A DNA stretch of 64,000 bases from JAOBAU01 sp034667465 (GTDB lineage: Bacteria; Acidobacteriota; Thermoanaerobaculia; Gp7-AA8). This document shows, one piece after another, positions 52,297 to 61,665 of this stretch. The notes under the pieces are model-generated. The model ran no database searches, was not told the origin of the DNA, and was given only the letters and a program-made list of their open reading frames with translations. The DNA is taken from assembly GCA_034667465.1 (NCBI GenBank), contig JAXDJV010000002.1:310001-374000 (forward strand), read 5' to 3'. A program made the position numbers and the translations under genes. Numbering within the stretch: position 1 is the stretch's first letter; each line of letters starts with the position of its first letter.

Positions 52297-53292
52297 CTAA
52301 TGGCCGCCGAAGAGGCGGACGAGGCCGAAAGTGATCGCGCCGATGAGCGCGGCCATCGGGATCGTCAGAACCCACGCCCATACGATTCGTCCCGCGATTC
52401 CCCAGCGCACCGCGGAAAGCCGCCGCGTCGCGCCGACGCCGACGATTGCGCCGGTGATCGTGTGCGTGGTCGAGACCGGCACACCGATCGAGCTGGCGAT
52501 GAAGAGCGTGATCGCGCCGGCGGTCTCAGCGGCGAATCCGCCGACCGGCTGCAGGCGCGTGATCTTCGAGCCCATCGTGTGGATGATGCGCCAGCCACCG
52601 CTGAGCGTGCCGAGCGCGATCGCCGAATGCGCCGCGAGAATCACCCACGTCGGAATTGAGAACGTCTTCAAATAGTGGGCGGTGTAGAGCACGCCGGCGA
52701 TGATGCCCATCGTCTTCTGCGCGTCGTTCGTTCCGTGGCCGAGCGAGTACGCCGCCGCGGAAACGAGCTGCGCGCGACGAAAAACACGATCGACTCTCGT
52801 CGGTGTCCAGCGCCGAAAGATCCAGAAGATCGCGACGGTGAGAATCAGCGCGAGGACGAGACCGATCATCGGCGCGAGCACGATGTAGATCAGCGTCTTC
52901 GTCCAGCCGCTCAGCACGATGACGCTGAAACCCGCGTTCGCGACCGCCGCGCCGGCGTAGCCGCCGATCAGCGCGTGCGACGAGCTCGTCGGCAGTCCGT
53001 AATACCAGGTGATGAGATCCCAGACGATCGCGCCGACGAGGCCGGCGAAGATCACGCCAAGCGTCACGGCGGAGAGATCGATCATCCCTTTGCCCATCGT
53101 CTTCGCGACCGCGGTGCCGAACGTGAACGCGGCGACGAAGTTGAAGAACGCCGCCCAGACCACAGCCTGGCCGGGCGACAACACACGCGTCGACACGACC
53201 GTGGCGATGGAGTTCGCGGCATCGTGGAAGCCGTTGATGTAGTCGAACGACAACGCCACGGCGATGATGCCGACCACCACGAGAAGCTGCAT
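52297..53292 (-). CDS. pitA: PiT-family inorganic phosphate transporter
   Basis: A 331-residue low-affinity phosphate/cation symporter with about ten transmembrane helices. The duplicated PiT signature is clear: GFHDAANSIATVVSTRVLSP in the first half and GHGTNDAQKTMGIIAG in the second, each with following ThrSerSer/Ser pattern regions (GLPTSSSHALIGG, GVPVSTTHTITGAIVG). ATG 53292 or 53298 may be used. It follows the DUF47 gene by 13 nt or less, the usual pit operon arrangement. Confidence 0.95.
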   Translation of the reverse strand: MQLLVVVGIIAVALSFDYINGFHDAANSIATVVSTRVLSPGQAVVWAAFFNFVAAFTFGTAVAKTMGKGMIDLSAVTLGVIFAGLVGAIVWDLITWYYGLPTSSSHALIGGYAGAAVANAGFSVIVLSGWTKTLIYIVLAPMIGLVLALILTVAIFWIFRRWTPTRVDRVFRRAQLVSAAAYSLGHGTNDAQKTMGIIAGVLYTAHYLKTFSIPTWVILAAHSAIALGTLSGGWRIIHTMGSKITRLQPVGGFAAETAGAITLFIASSIGVPVSTTHTITGAIVGVGATRRLSAVRWGIAGRIVWAWVLTIPMAALIGAITFGLVRLFGGH

Positions 53293-53305
53293 CGTCACGC
53301 GCGTT

Positions 53306-53926
53306 CTATCCGTGCTTCACGACGACGTTTTCGAGAAGGTTCGCGACGTCCTCGCAACGGTCAGTCGCATCTTCGAGAAGGTCGAGGATCTCTTTCCACT
53401 TCATCACCAGAATCGGATCGCGCTCTTCATCGAACAGCTGCGCAACGGCGCGGTGATGCGCGCGATCGGCTTCGTTCTCGAGCCGGTTGATCTCGACCGC
53501 ATGCTGCAGAACGCCATGCTTCTTTTCGAGCGCTTCCACCGCGAGCCGCACCTGATCGGTGGTCTCGGAAAGAATCCGCGTCAGATCGCGTGCGCCGGAG
53601 CGAACGGTGTCGATGTGGTAGAGCGGGAAGAGCGCCGCGGCGTCATCGATGGCATCCATGATGTCGTCGAGCGCGCGCGCCAGCGAATGGATGTCTTCAC
53701 GATCGATCGGCGTGACGAACGTTTTGTTGAGGCGCTGAATGATCTCGTGCGTCAGGAAGTCGCACTTGTGCTCGACCTCCTTGATCTCATGCGCTTTGTC
53801 GTGGAGAGGCGGATCGCCAGCGAGCATTTCTTCGAGGAGGCGCGCTCCGTTGCGAAGCTGGTCGGCCATCGCTTTGAAGTCGTCGTAGAACTTCTCCTCG
53901 CGGGGAATCAGACGGAAACGCGACAC
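53306..53926 (-). CDS. DUF47/PhoU-like Pit accessory protein
   Basis: A 206-residue helical protein of the DUF47 family, PhoU-like, thought to regulate Pit transport. Typical segments are EVEHKCDFLTHEIIQRLNKTFVTPIDREDIHSLARALDDIMDAID. The start is GTG 53926 with GAGGGAGG upstream; 110 extra codons of the open frame are read out of frame from the kinase gene. It forms an operon with pit, and a PhoR-like kinase is coded just upstream. Confidence 0.93.
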   Translation of the reverse strand: MSRFRLIPREEKFYDDFKAMADQLRNGARLLEEMLAGDPPLHDKAHEIKEVEHKCDFLTHEIIQRLNKTFVTPIDREDIHSLARALDDIMDAIDDAAALFPLYHIDTVRSGARDLTRILSETTDQVRLAVEALEKKHGVLQHAVEINRLENEADRAHHRAVAQLFDEERDPILVMKWKEILDLLEDATDRCEDVANLLENVVVKHG

Positions 53927-53972
53927 AGGATTGCCTCCCTCGTGGAACGGCGCGGATTCTAGCAGATAGGTT

Positions 53973-55337
53973 TCACTCTGCCGGGGCGGGGATTCGCACC
54001 TCGAACTCCGCGCCGTGCGGCTCGCGATTTCCGGCGCGGATCGAACCGCCGTGCAACAGCACCAGATGCTTGGCGATGGCGAGTCCGAGCCCGAGTCCCG
54101 GCGTCTCCTGCGATCGCGATTTGTCGAGGCGATAGAAGCGGTTGAAGATCCGCTCGACGTCCTGCGGCGGAATGCCGGAGCCCTCATCGGAAACGCGCAC
54201 GATCGCATGCGCGCCGTCGCGCAGCACTTCGATCGCGATCTCTCCGCCGCCGCCATGCTTCGACGCGTTGTCGATCAGATTGGCGATGACCTGCTGGATC
54301 CGCTCGACGTCGACCGACGCATGCACGGTTTCGTCGCCGCGCATCACCAGCGTGATCGGCTGCGATGCGAGCCGTTCGCGGAACTCTTCCAGGACATCGC
54401 GCACGATCTCGACGAGATCGACGTCGGCGCGTTCGAGCACGAGCTCGCCCGACTCGATGCGATTCAGCTCGGAGAGATCGCGCACGAGGCGGCCGATCCG
54501 TCCGACCTGCCGCACGACGATGCGCCGCAGATGCTCTTCCTGTTCGGCAGTCAGTCCGCGCTGTTCGAGCGTTTCCGCCGCGGAGCGCAATCCGGCCAGC
54601 GGCGTTCGCACTTCATGCGAGAAGTCGTCGAGAAAGTCTTTGCGGATTCGCTGCAGCCGTTCGATTTCGGTCATGTCGATGAAGAGCGCGACGGCGGCGA
54701 TCTCCGTCGATGCGCCGACCGGAAACGCGCGCACTTCGATCTGCCGCTCGCGGCCGCCGCTCGTCAGCGACAGCCGTTCGGCAGTCGTCTCGCCGCGAAT
54801 GGCGCGATCGAATGCATCGACGAGCGGCTGCCGTCGCACCACTTCGAGAAACGAACGACCGACCAGTTTTCCCGGCGCGCCGAAGAGCTCTCCGACGACC
54901 GCGTTTGCGAAGACGACCTTCCCGCGCGGACTGAGCGCGAGCAATCCTTCGCCGAGTGCGGCGACGATCTGCTCCATCGTGGCGCGCTGTTCCTCGAACG
55001 ATGCTTTCTGCCGCACGACGACGGCGCGAATTTCTTCGACGGCGCGCCCGAGGTCGTCGAGCTCGCCGTGGTACTCGCGGTCGGCGATCGGGCGATCGTA
55101 GTCGCCGCCTGCAACGCGTCGCGCACGATCGGTGAGGCGATCGAGATCGGCGGCGCGCCGGAACGCCCACGCGGAGACCGCGGCCCACGGAATGAGGTAG
55201 GCGACGAAGACGCACGCGCCGAAGATCGCCGACTCGGCCTGCGACACGCCGTTGCGATGAAGCGCTTCGGTGAACGCAAATGCGACGACGGCGGCGATGC
55301 CGAGTGTGACGATGAGCGTGACGCGGAGCGGATGCAT
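53973..55337 (-). CDS. PhoR-like sensor histidine kinase
   Basis: A 454-residue kinase: two transmembrane helices (about 7-23 and 37-59), HAMP-like linker, PAS (about 120-225), HisKA with His241 (FSHEVRTPLAGL) and HATPase (NLIDNASKHGGGG, SDEGSGIP, GLGLGLAIAKH). Layout and position 46 nt before the DUF47-pit pair suggest a phosphate-responsive PhoR, but no response regulator gene is adjacent, so pairing is unproven. Confidence 0.92.
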   Translation of the reverse strand: MHPLRVTLIVTLGIAAVVAFAFTEALHRNGVSQAESAIFGACVFVAYLIPWAAVSAWAFRRAADLDRLTDRARRVAGGDYDRPIADREYHGELDDLGRAVEEIRAVVVRQKASFEEQRATMEQIVAALGEGLLALSPRGKVVFANAVVGELFGAPGKLVGRSFLEVVRRQPLVDAFDRAIRGETTAERLSLTSGGRERQIEVRAFPVGASTEIAAVALFIDMTEIERLQRIRKDFLDDFSHEVRTPLAGLRSAAETLEQRGLTAEQEEHLRRIVVRQVGRIGRLVRDLSELNRIESGELVLERADVDLVEIVRDVLEEFRERLASQPITLVMRGDETVHASVDVERIQQVIANLIDNASKHGGGGEIAIEVLRDGAHAIVRVSDEGSGIPPQDVERIFNRFYRLDKSRSQETPGLGLGLAIAKHLVLLHGGSIRAGNREPHGAEFEVRIPAPAE

Positions 55338-55426
55338 CCGCCGCGATGGTACGCGAGCGAGAACCTTCCCAGCGCTCCAGTCGACAGAAGTAGAATCGTC
55401 CGCACAGCGATCCTCTAATCTTTTTT

Positions 55427-58018
55427 ATGGAAACCCAGCGCGAGCGCCTCGGGCAATACGTAATTCTCGGTCCCCTCGGGGCGGGCGGAATGGGCGAGGT
55501 CTTCTCCGCGCGCGACCCCGTGCTCGGTCGCAAAGTGGCCATCAAAGTGCTCGCCGTGCGGCTCTCCGGAGATCGCGACACGCTGACGCGATTCACGCAG
55601 GAAGCGCGCTCAGCGTCGGCGCTCAATCATCCGAACATCGTGACCATTCACGAAGTGGGGATGGATGAAGGCGCGCCGTACATCGTCATGGAGTGCATCG
55701 AAGGACGCGATCTTCGTTCGATGCTCGCCGCCGGTCCGCTGCCGAATCGGAAGACGCTGGAGATCGCGTCGCAGATCGCCGACGGACTCGCCGCCGCGCA
55801 CGAACAGGGAATCATCCATCGCGATCTGAAGCCGGAAAACATCATGTACACGAAGGACGGCTACGTGAAGATCCTCGACTTCGGCCTCGCGAAAGTCGTT
55901 CGCGCAACGCCGGGCGATGAAGAGGACACGCTCGAGCTCGACCTTCCCGGCACCAACCCCGGCACGATCCTCGGTACGGTCGGCTACATGTCGCCCGAAC
56001 AGGCTCGCGGAAAAACGCTCGACGTTCGTTCCGATCAGTTCGCGCTCGGCGCGATTCTCTACGAGCTCGCGACAGGACGTCCGGCGTTCGATCGCGACAC
56101 GGCCATCGACACGTTATCGGCGATCCTCCACGACGATCCCGAACCGATCGGCCGCTACAACGCAAAGATCCCGCAGCCGTTCTGCTGGATCGTCGACCGG
56201 CTGCTGTCGAAGGAACCCGACGAACGCTACGCGTCGACGCGCGATCTCGCAAAAGAGCTGCGCACGCTGCGAGAGCGAATGGCAACGGAGTCGTCCGATT
56301 TCGCGATCCCGCGCCCGCCGATGTTCGCGTCGAAACGCTCGCGACTGATTGCCGTCGGCGCCGCGGTGCTGATCGCCGCGAGCGGTGCGGTGTGGCTGGA
56401 GCGCGATCGTTTGCCGCTGTCGATCACGAGCTCGCAGAACACAGCGAAAAAATATCTCGCCGTGATGCGCTTCAAAGATCTGACCGGCGATCCGAGCGGG
56501 CAGCTCGTCATCGATGGCTTTGCGGAAACGCTCACCGCGCGGCTCGCCCATCTGCCGTCCGTGCAGGTGATGCATTCGGAGAAACCCGAAAACTCGGCAA
56601 ATCCCGACCGGCTGCAGATCGCGCGTGAGCTCGGCGCAAACGTGATTCTCAGCGGCTCGATCCTGCGCAACGGCGATCGGCTGCGCATCGTTTACAACGT
56701 CTTCGATACATCGTCGAAGGTCGAGAGCGGCGACACGATCGACGGCTCGTTCTCCGATCTCTTCGGCGCGCAGGACAAGCTCGCCGACAGCGTCGCCGCC
56801 GCACTTCACCTCGGCCGCGGAAACGTCGAAGGGGCGCGCGTGCAGGTGCCGAGCGACGCCGCGTCGCAGCGCAAATACCTCGAAGCGCTCGGCTCGATGC
56901 GGCGATACGACGACGTCGCATCGGTCGACAACGCCATCCGGATTCTGCAGTCGCTGCAGGGCGAGAACTCCGCGTCGATCGTCGCGGCGCTGGGTCGCGC
57001 TTACCTGTACAAATATCGGATCACGCACGAACGCACGTGGGCCGATCGCGCGGGCGAAGCGTGCGAACGCGCGGCTTCGCTCGATCCTCAAAATCCCGAC
57101 GTGCATTTCACGCTCGGCGAGTTGCGACGCCTGACCGGACATCATGCCGAGGCGATCGATGCGTACAAGCGCGCACTCGCACAGAATCCAAACAACGCCG
57201 ACGCCGTGCTCGGTCTCGCAGAGACATACAGCGGCATGGGAAAGATCAAAGAAGCCGAGAACGAATATCGCCGCGCCATCGCATTACAGCCGAATTACTG
57301 GGGCGGATATCACAAGCTCGGATCGCTCTACTTCTACCATCAGCATCCGGAGCAGAGCGTAGCGATGTTCGAGAAGGTACGGCAGCTCATGCCCGACAAT
57401 CCGCTCGGGTATTCGTATCTCGGCGGCGCATACCAGCAGATGGGCGACTACACGAAAGCGCTGTCGTATTTCGAAGAATCGATGCGCCTGAAGCCGACGC
57501 CGGGCGCGTGGTCGAACATCGGCACGTGCCATTTCGCGGCCGGAGAGTTCGCCGCGGCGGCGCAGGCGTACGAAAAATCGTGCGAGCTGATGCCTGCGAA
57601 GTTCATCTATCGCATGAACCTCGGTGACGCGCTTTGGTTCCAGCCGGGCGCGCGGCAACAGGCGATCGGCGCATATAAGAAAGCGATCGAGCTGACTCGT
57701 GCGGATCTTCGCGTGAATCCCGATGACGCGACGGCGCGCGCGGCGATGGCGGTCTGCCTGGCGAAAGTCGGCGATGCGCGCGGGGCGCGAGAAGCGATCG
57801 ACGCCGCGCTGAAGGTCGACGCGACGAACTCGTTGTATTTGTATAACGCGGCCGTCGTTGCGAACGTCAGCGGCGATCGCGCCGCAACTGTGAAGTATCT
57901 CCGTTCCGCAATCGACAACGGCCGCAACGCCGCAGAGCTTCAGCGCGATCCCGAGTTTGCGAATCTCGCGAAAACCGATATCTTTACGCCCATACCCCAG
58001 CAATCTTCGGCTCGGTAA
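55427..58018 (+). CDS. Ser/Thr protein kinase with TPR repeats
   Basis: An 863-residue membrane kinase. The kinase domain (1-about 285) has the glycine loop LGAGGMGEVF, Lys40, Glu59, HRDLKPEN (Asp133), DFG (Asp151) and GYMSPEQARGKT. A transmembrane helix at about 305-325 leads to an extracytoplasmic part with a TolB/FlgO-like N-terminal region (YLAVMRFKDLTGDPSGQLVIDGFAETL) and at least eight TPR repeats. Such proteins are typical of Acidobacteriota. It may sense envelope partners and phosphorylate cytoplasmic targets. It is divergent from the PhoR-like gene. Confidence 0.94.
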   Translation: METQRERLGQYVILGPLGAGGMGEVFSARDPVLGRKVAIKVLAVRLSGDRDTLTRFTQEARSASALNHPNIVTIHEVGMDEGAPYIVMECIEGRDLRSMLAAGPLPNRKTLEIASQIADGLAAAHEQGIIHRDLKPENIMYTKDGYVKILDFGLAKVVRATPGDEEDTLELDLPGTNPGTILGTVGYMSPEQARGKTLDVRSDQFALGAILYELATGRPAFDRDTAIDTLSAILHDDPEPIGRYNAKIPQPFCWIVDRLLSKEPDERYASTRDLAKELRTLRERMATESSDFAIPRPPMFASKRSRLIAVGAAVLIAASGAVWLERDRLPLSITSSQNTAKKYLAVMRFKDLTGDPSGQLVIDGFAETLTARLAHLPSVQVMHSEKPENSANPDRLQIARELGANVILSGSILRNGDRLRIVYNVFDTSSKVESGDTIDGSFSDLFGAQDKLADSVAAALHLGRGNVEGARVQVPSDAASQRKYLEALGSMRRYDDVASVDNAIRILQSLQGENSASIVAALGRAYLYKYRITHERTWADRAGEACERAASLDPQNPDVHFTLGELRRLTGHHAEAIDAYKRALAQNPNNADAVLGLAETYSGMGKIKEAENEYRRAIALQPNYWGGYHKLGSLYFYHQHPEQSVAMFEKVRQLMPDNPLGYSYLGGAYQQMGDYTKALSYFEESMRLKPTPGAWSNIGTCHFAAGEFAAAAQAYEKSCELMPAKFIYRMNLGDALWFQPGARQQAIGAYKKAIELTRADLRVNPDDATARAAMAVCLAKVGDARGAREAIDAALKVDATNSLYLYNAAVVANVSGDRAATVKYLRSAIDNGRNAAELQRDPEFANLAKTDIFTPIPQQSSAR

Positions 58019-58032
58019 ATAAGGAGACGTTC

Positions 58033-58446
58033 ATGTTCAACGCGAGACGTGCGTTCCTGGCAACGCTGCTCTTATGTCTCATCCTCGGCATCGTCGTCGC
58101 CTGTACGAGCAAGGGCAACGACGGCACTCCGGGCACAACGACGACAGGGCTCGGTACGGAAAAGAAATTCGTCAGCGTGAAGTGGGATGGATCGCAGGTG
58201 GTTTGTGATCCCGATCCGGTCCACCTGTTGCGCAACACGCAGAAGGCGGTGTGGGAAGCCGATTCGGAAATTCGGATCGTGCTGGAGACGAAGCCGCCGG
58301 AAACAGTGTCGTGCGTCAAAGCCAGCACTCACTGGCGCTGCACGTCGCGAACGTTCGCGAACAAGGAACGGATCAAATACAACGCTTCGATTATGGTCGG
58401 CGGCGAGTGGAAGACCGTCGATCCGATGATCGACATCGGTCCCTGA
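58033..58446 (+). CDS. putative lipoprotein
   Basis: A 137-residue protein with a lipoprotein-like signal (RRAFLATLLLCLILGIVVAC, Cys24) followed by a TKGN/Thr-rich linker and a small beta domain of unknown family with four Cys. It starts 14 nt after the kinase gene and may share its transcript. No function can be inferred. Confidence 0.7.
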   Translation: MFNARRAFLATLLLCLILGIVVACTSKGNDGTPGTTTTGLGTEKKFVSVKWDGSQVVCDPDPVHLLRNTQKAVWEADSEIRIVLETKPPETVSCVKASTHWRCTSRTFANKERIKYNASIMVGGEWKTVDPMIDIGP

Positions 58447-58454
58447 TGAAACAC

Positions 58455-58485
58455 GACGGGCGCTCGCATCGCGCGAGCGCCCGTC
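58455..58485. terminator. hairpin between convergent genes
   Basis: A perfect 13-bp stem (GACGGGCGCTCGC/GCGAGCGCCCGTC) with a 5-nt loop between the lipoprotein and CsbD stops. There is no T-tract, so terminator activity is uncertain. Confidence 0.55.
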
Positions 58486-58492
58486 AGCAGCG

Positions 58493-58702
58493 TTAGCCGC
58501 CGAGTTTCTTTCCAACTTCACGGACAGCGTCGCCGACTTTGCGGCGCGCTTTGCCGAAGCCGCTTTCGAGCTCGCCGCCAACACGCTGATCGGCGCCTTC
58601 GCTCTCGAGGTACGGATCGCCGGTTGCGCGTCCAATCGTCTCTTTCACAGCACCTTTGGCCTGGTCGATCTTTCCACGAACTTCGTTTTCATTCGGTCGC
58701 AT
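58493..58702 (-). CDS. CsbD-family stress protein
   Basis: A 69-residue CsbD-like protein: NENEVRGKIDQAKGAVKETIGRATGD is the family hallmark, followed by a Gly/Glu-rich hydrophilic tail. CsbD proteins are induced by general stress and have no known enzymatic role. The start at 58702 follows an AAAGGAG-like site. Confidence 0.92.
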   Translation of the reverse strand: MRPNENEVRGKIDQAKGAVKETIGRATGDPYLESEGADQRVGGELESGFGKARRKVGDAVREVGKKLGG

Positions 58703-58749
58703 AGGGTCTCCTTTGCGATTCCAAATAAGTTCAAGATCGAAGCCACTTT

Positions 58750-61542
58750 TCAGGGTGCGAACTCTCCTTCGTGAACGCCCGGGTCCGCTTCCACGTGCAC
58801 TTTCGTCTGTCCCTTCCACTCACCGTACTTCATCTTCACGACGTAGTCGCCCGCCGGCACGTATTGCGGCGTGTCTTCCTCGCCGCGCGCCGCGCTGATC
58901 GTCTCCTGCGGATCGGCCTTCAGATCCCAAACGGCGCGATTGAGTCCGCCCCGATTCGACGCATCGAGCTCGCGAACTTTGTTCCCTTTCGCATCTTCGA
59001 TCGTGATCGTCACGTCTTCAGTCGGCGTCCCTTTCAGGTAGTAATTGACGTACGCGCCGAACGGCGGGTTCTTCGCGCGGAACGGATGCGCGCCCCACAG
59101 ACCACCGATCGGGTTGTAATAGAACTCCGTCGCCGGCCGCGGCTCGAAGAGCACCGCGCTCTGATCGAGTTTCTCCGGCGTCAGTTGTTCGAGCGCGGAG
59201 ATGTCGTCGATGACGAAGACGCTGCGGCCATGCGTCGCGATCAGCAGATCGTGCTCACGCGGATGAATCTGAATGTCGTCGACGGCAACAGTCGGCAGTC
59301 CTTCCTTCAACTGCTGCCAGCGCGCGCCGCGATCGAGCGACATGAAAATGCCGAACTCGGTACCGGCGAACAGCAGCGACGGATTCACCGGATCTTCGCG
59401 GAAACCTTTCACCGGATGATGCGAAGGAATGGCGCCGTTCGCCTCGCCCGGAACCGCGGCCGACGCCTGCGCGCCACTGCCGGTGATCGCTCTCCACGTC
59501 TTTCCGTAGTCGTCGGTCGCGAAAAGATATGGATGGAAATCGTCGCTGCGATGACCGTCGATCGCGACGTACGCACGTCCGGCATCATGGTTCGACGCCT
59601 GAATTCGCGAGACCCACAGACCGCGCGGCACGCCCGCGATGTTCTCGGTGACGTTCGTCCAGGACTTGCCGCCGTCGCGTGTCACCTGCACGTTGCCGTC
59701 GTCGGTCCCGACCCAGATCACGTTGCGATCCTTCGGCGATTCCGCGATCGAAACGATCGTGCAGTAATTCTCCGCCGACGATCCCGACGTCGCCATCCTG
59801 ATCGGATCGCGCGTCGTCAGATCGGGCGAGATCGCGCTCCACGAATCGCCGCGATTCGTCAGGCGAAAGAGAACGTTGCCGCCCATGTACAACGTCTTCG
59901 GATCGTGGTGCGAGATGATCAGCGGCGTGTTCCAGTTGAAGCGAAACTCGGTCGAGCCTTCTTTCGCCGCCGGCTTGATCGAGACGCGCTTGCCGGTCGC
60001 GAGATCGATACGCGCCGCGTTGCCGCCCTGCCATTCGGCATAGACGATGTTCGCGTTCGTCGGATCGATGGCGGACCAGAATCCGTCGCCGCCGTTGACG
60101 AACTGCCAGTCGGCGTTGGTGATGCCGACGGCTTTCTTCTTGTCTTCTTCGTCGCCGCGTGTGTCGTGACGCACCTGCGCTTTGCCGCACCACGTCCCGT
60201 TGTCCTGCAGACCGCCGCAGATCGTGTACGGCTGATCCATCCCGTAGCTGATGTTGTAGAACTCGCCGAGCGCGACGTTGTTCTGGAAGTTCCAGCTTTT
60301 CGTTTTGTCGTACGAGAAGTAGATGCCGCCGTCGGTGCCGAGCAGCACGTGATTCGAGTTGGCGGGATCGATCCAGAGCGCGTGACAGTCGCCGTGAATG
60401 TCGCGCGCGCCGGTGTTGAGGAACGTGCGGCCGCCGTCGTCGGAGACCGCCATGCCGAAGCCGAGGACGTAGACGCGCTGATCGTTCGTCGGATCGACGC
60501 GGACTTTCGCGAAGTAGAAGCCGCGCGGCGTCACGTCGCTGACGCGCTTCCAGTGCGCGCCGCCGTCGTCGGTCCGGAAGACGCCGCCGCTGCGGCTGCG
60601 CTGCGTGAAGAGATTCACCGAGCCGCCGATGTCCGATTCGACGATCGCGAAGAGGATCTTCGAGTTCCTGCGATAGATGTCGAGACCGACGCGGCCGACT
60701 TCTTCCGGCAATCCGTTGCTCTGCTTCTGCCAGGTTTTGCCGGCGTCGATCGATTTGTAAATGCCGCTTGTCGCGCCGCCGTTCACGAAGCTGTACGGCG
60801 TTCGCAGCCGCGACCAGAGCGCGGCGTAGACGATCTTCGAGTCGGACGGATCGACGAGCACGTCGATGCCGCCGGTCCGTTCATCGACCTGCAGCACCGC
60901 GTTCCACGTCCTGCCGCCGTCAGCGGTTTTGTAGATGCCGCGTTCTTTGTTCGTCCCCCACAAATGCCCGAGCGCGGCGGCGTAAACGACGTCGTCGTTC
61001 TTCGGATCGATGGCGATCTTCGGGATGTCGCCGGCGTCGGGAAGTCCGACGTTCTTCCACGTGTCGCCGCCGTCATCCGATTTGTAGATGCCGTTTCCCC
61101 ACGATGAGGAGTTGCGCGAGTTCCCTTCGCCCGTGCCGATCCAGACGACTTTCGGATTCGACTGCGAGACGGCGATGGATCCGGTCGACGCGACCGGCTG
61201 CTTGTCGAAGATCGGTTCCCAGGTCGTGCCGTTGTTGGTCGTGCGGAAGGCGCCGCCGGTGCCGGTGGTGACGAAGATCGTGTACGGATCTTTCTCGACG
61301 ACTGCGAAGTCGGAGATGCGGCCGCCCATGTTCGCCGGTCCGATGGAGCGCCAGCGCAGCGGTTTCGTGTCGAGCGTTGCCGGCGCGGCGGGAGTTGGAG
61401 CCGGCGCCGCGGTCTTCGTCGGCGAAGCCTGCTGCCCTTCCGCCGGATCACGTGGCGGCGCGGATGGTGGCTGCTGCGTCTGCGCGAATGCGGAGAGGGA
61501 AAGGGCAAGAAGCGAGGAAAACACCAGGGAGAATCGGGTCAT
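58750..61542 (-). CDS. sortilin/BNR-repeat secreted protein
   Basis: A 930-residue exported protein with signal peptide (MTRFSLVFSSLLALSLSAFA) and a Pro/Ala/Thr-rich spacer. It then carries a large VPS10/sortilin-type beta-propeller pair with BNR-type repeats of the form S/TxDxGxTW: SDDGGDTW, TADGGRTW, SIDAGKTW, TDDGGAHW, SDDGGRTF, TRDGGKSW, TDDYGKTW and SLDRGARW. The C-terminal 150 residues have an Ig-like beta fold near PAGDYVVKMKYGEWKG. Databases often call such proteins glycosyl hydrolases, but catalytic residues are not evident here. It is very common in Acidobacteriota-like genomes. Confidence 0.88.
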   Translation of the reverse strand: MTRFSLVFSSLLALSLSAFAQTQQPPSAPPRDPAEGQQASPTKTAAPAPTPAAPATLDTKPLRWRSIGPANMGGRISDFAVVEKDPYTIFVTTGTGGAFRTTNNGTTWEPIFDKQPVASTGSIAVSQSNPKVVWIGTGEGNSRNSSSWGNGIYKSDDGGDTWKNVGLPDAGDIPKIAIDPKNDDVVYAAALGHLWGTNKERGIYKTADGGRTWNAVLQVDERTGGIDVLVDPSDSKIVYAALWSRLRTPYSFVNGGATSGIYKSIDAGKTWQKQSNGLPEEVGRVGLDIYRRNSKILFAIVESDIGGSVNLFTQRSRSGGVFRTDDGGAHWKRVSDVTPRGFYFAKVRVDPTNDQRVYVLGFGMAVSDDGGRTFLNTGARDIHGDCHALWIDPANSNHVLLGTDGGIYFSYDKTKSWNFQNNVALGEFYNISYGMDQPYTICGGLQDNGTWCGKAQVRHDTRGDEEDKKKAVGITNADWQFVNGGDGFWSAIDPTNANIVYAEWQGGNAARIDLATGKRVSIKPAAKEGSTEFRFNWNTPLIISHHDPKTLYMGGNVLFRLTNRGDSWSAISPDLTTRDPIRMATSGSSAENYCTIVSIAESPKDRNVIWVGTDDGNVQVTRDGGKSWTNVTENIAGVPRGLWVSRIQASNHDAGRAYVAIDGHRSDDFHPYLFATDDYGKTWRAITGSGAQASAAVPGEANGAIPSHHPVKGFREDPVNPSLLFAGTEFGIFMSLDRGARWQQLKEGLPTVAVDDIQIHPREHDLLIATHGRSVFVIDDISALEQLTPEKLDQSAVLFEPRPATEFYYNPIGGLWGAHPFRAKNPPFGAYVNYYLKGTPTEDVTITIEDAKGNKVRELDASNRGGLNRAVWDLKADPQETISAARGEEDTPQYVPAGDYVVKMKYGEWKGQTKVHVEADPGVHEGEFAP

Positions 61543-61572
61543 TACGTCTCCTCCGGCGCTGAATCATAGTGT

Positions 61573-61664
61573 GTCATCCCGAGCGTAGCGAGGGATCCGG
61601 GAGGGCGGGGCGCCCAGGCTGTCGTGCCCCGCCCGCCCGGGTTCCTCGCTACGCTCGGAATGAC
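61573..61664. repeat. long imperfect inverted repeat
   Basis: Two 39-nt arms (61573-61611 and 61626-61664) are complementary except at four positions and enclose a 14-nt loop. The outer part reads GTCATNCCGAGCGTAGCGAGG in both arms. The element sits in a non-coding gap between a secreted-protein gene and a DUF2007-like gene and can form a stable cruciform or RNA hairpin. Related GAGCGTAGCGAGG repeats are dispersed in several deep-branching phyla. Confidence 0.85.
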
Positions 61665-61665
61665 A

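Noticed and set aside
55338..55426. possible regulatory element between divergent kinase genes
   Set aside because: No palindrome or recognisable promoter pair stands out in the 89 bp.
58771..61107. 778-codon open frame antisense to the sortilin-like gene
   Set aside because: Arg/Val/Asp-biased composition and no domain; a shadow of a real gene with signal peptide and repeats.
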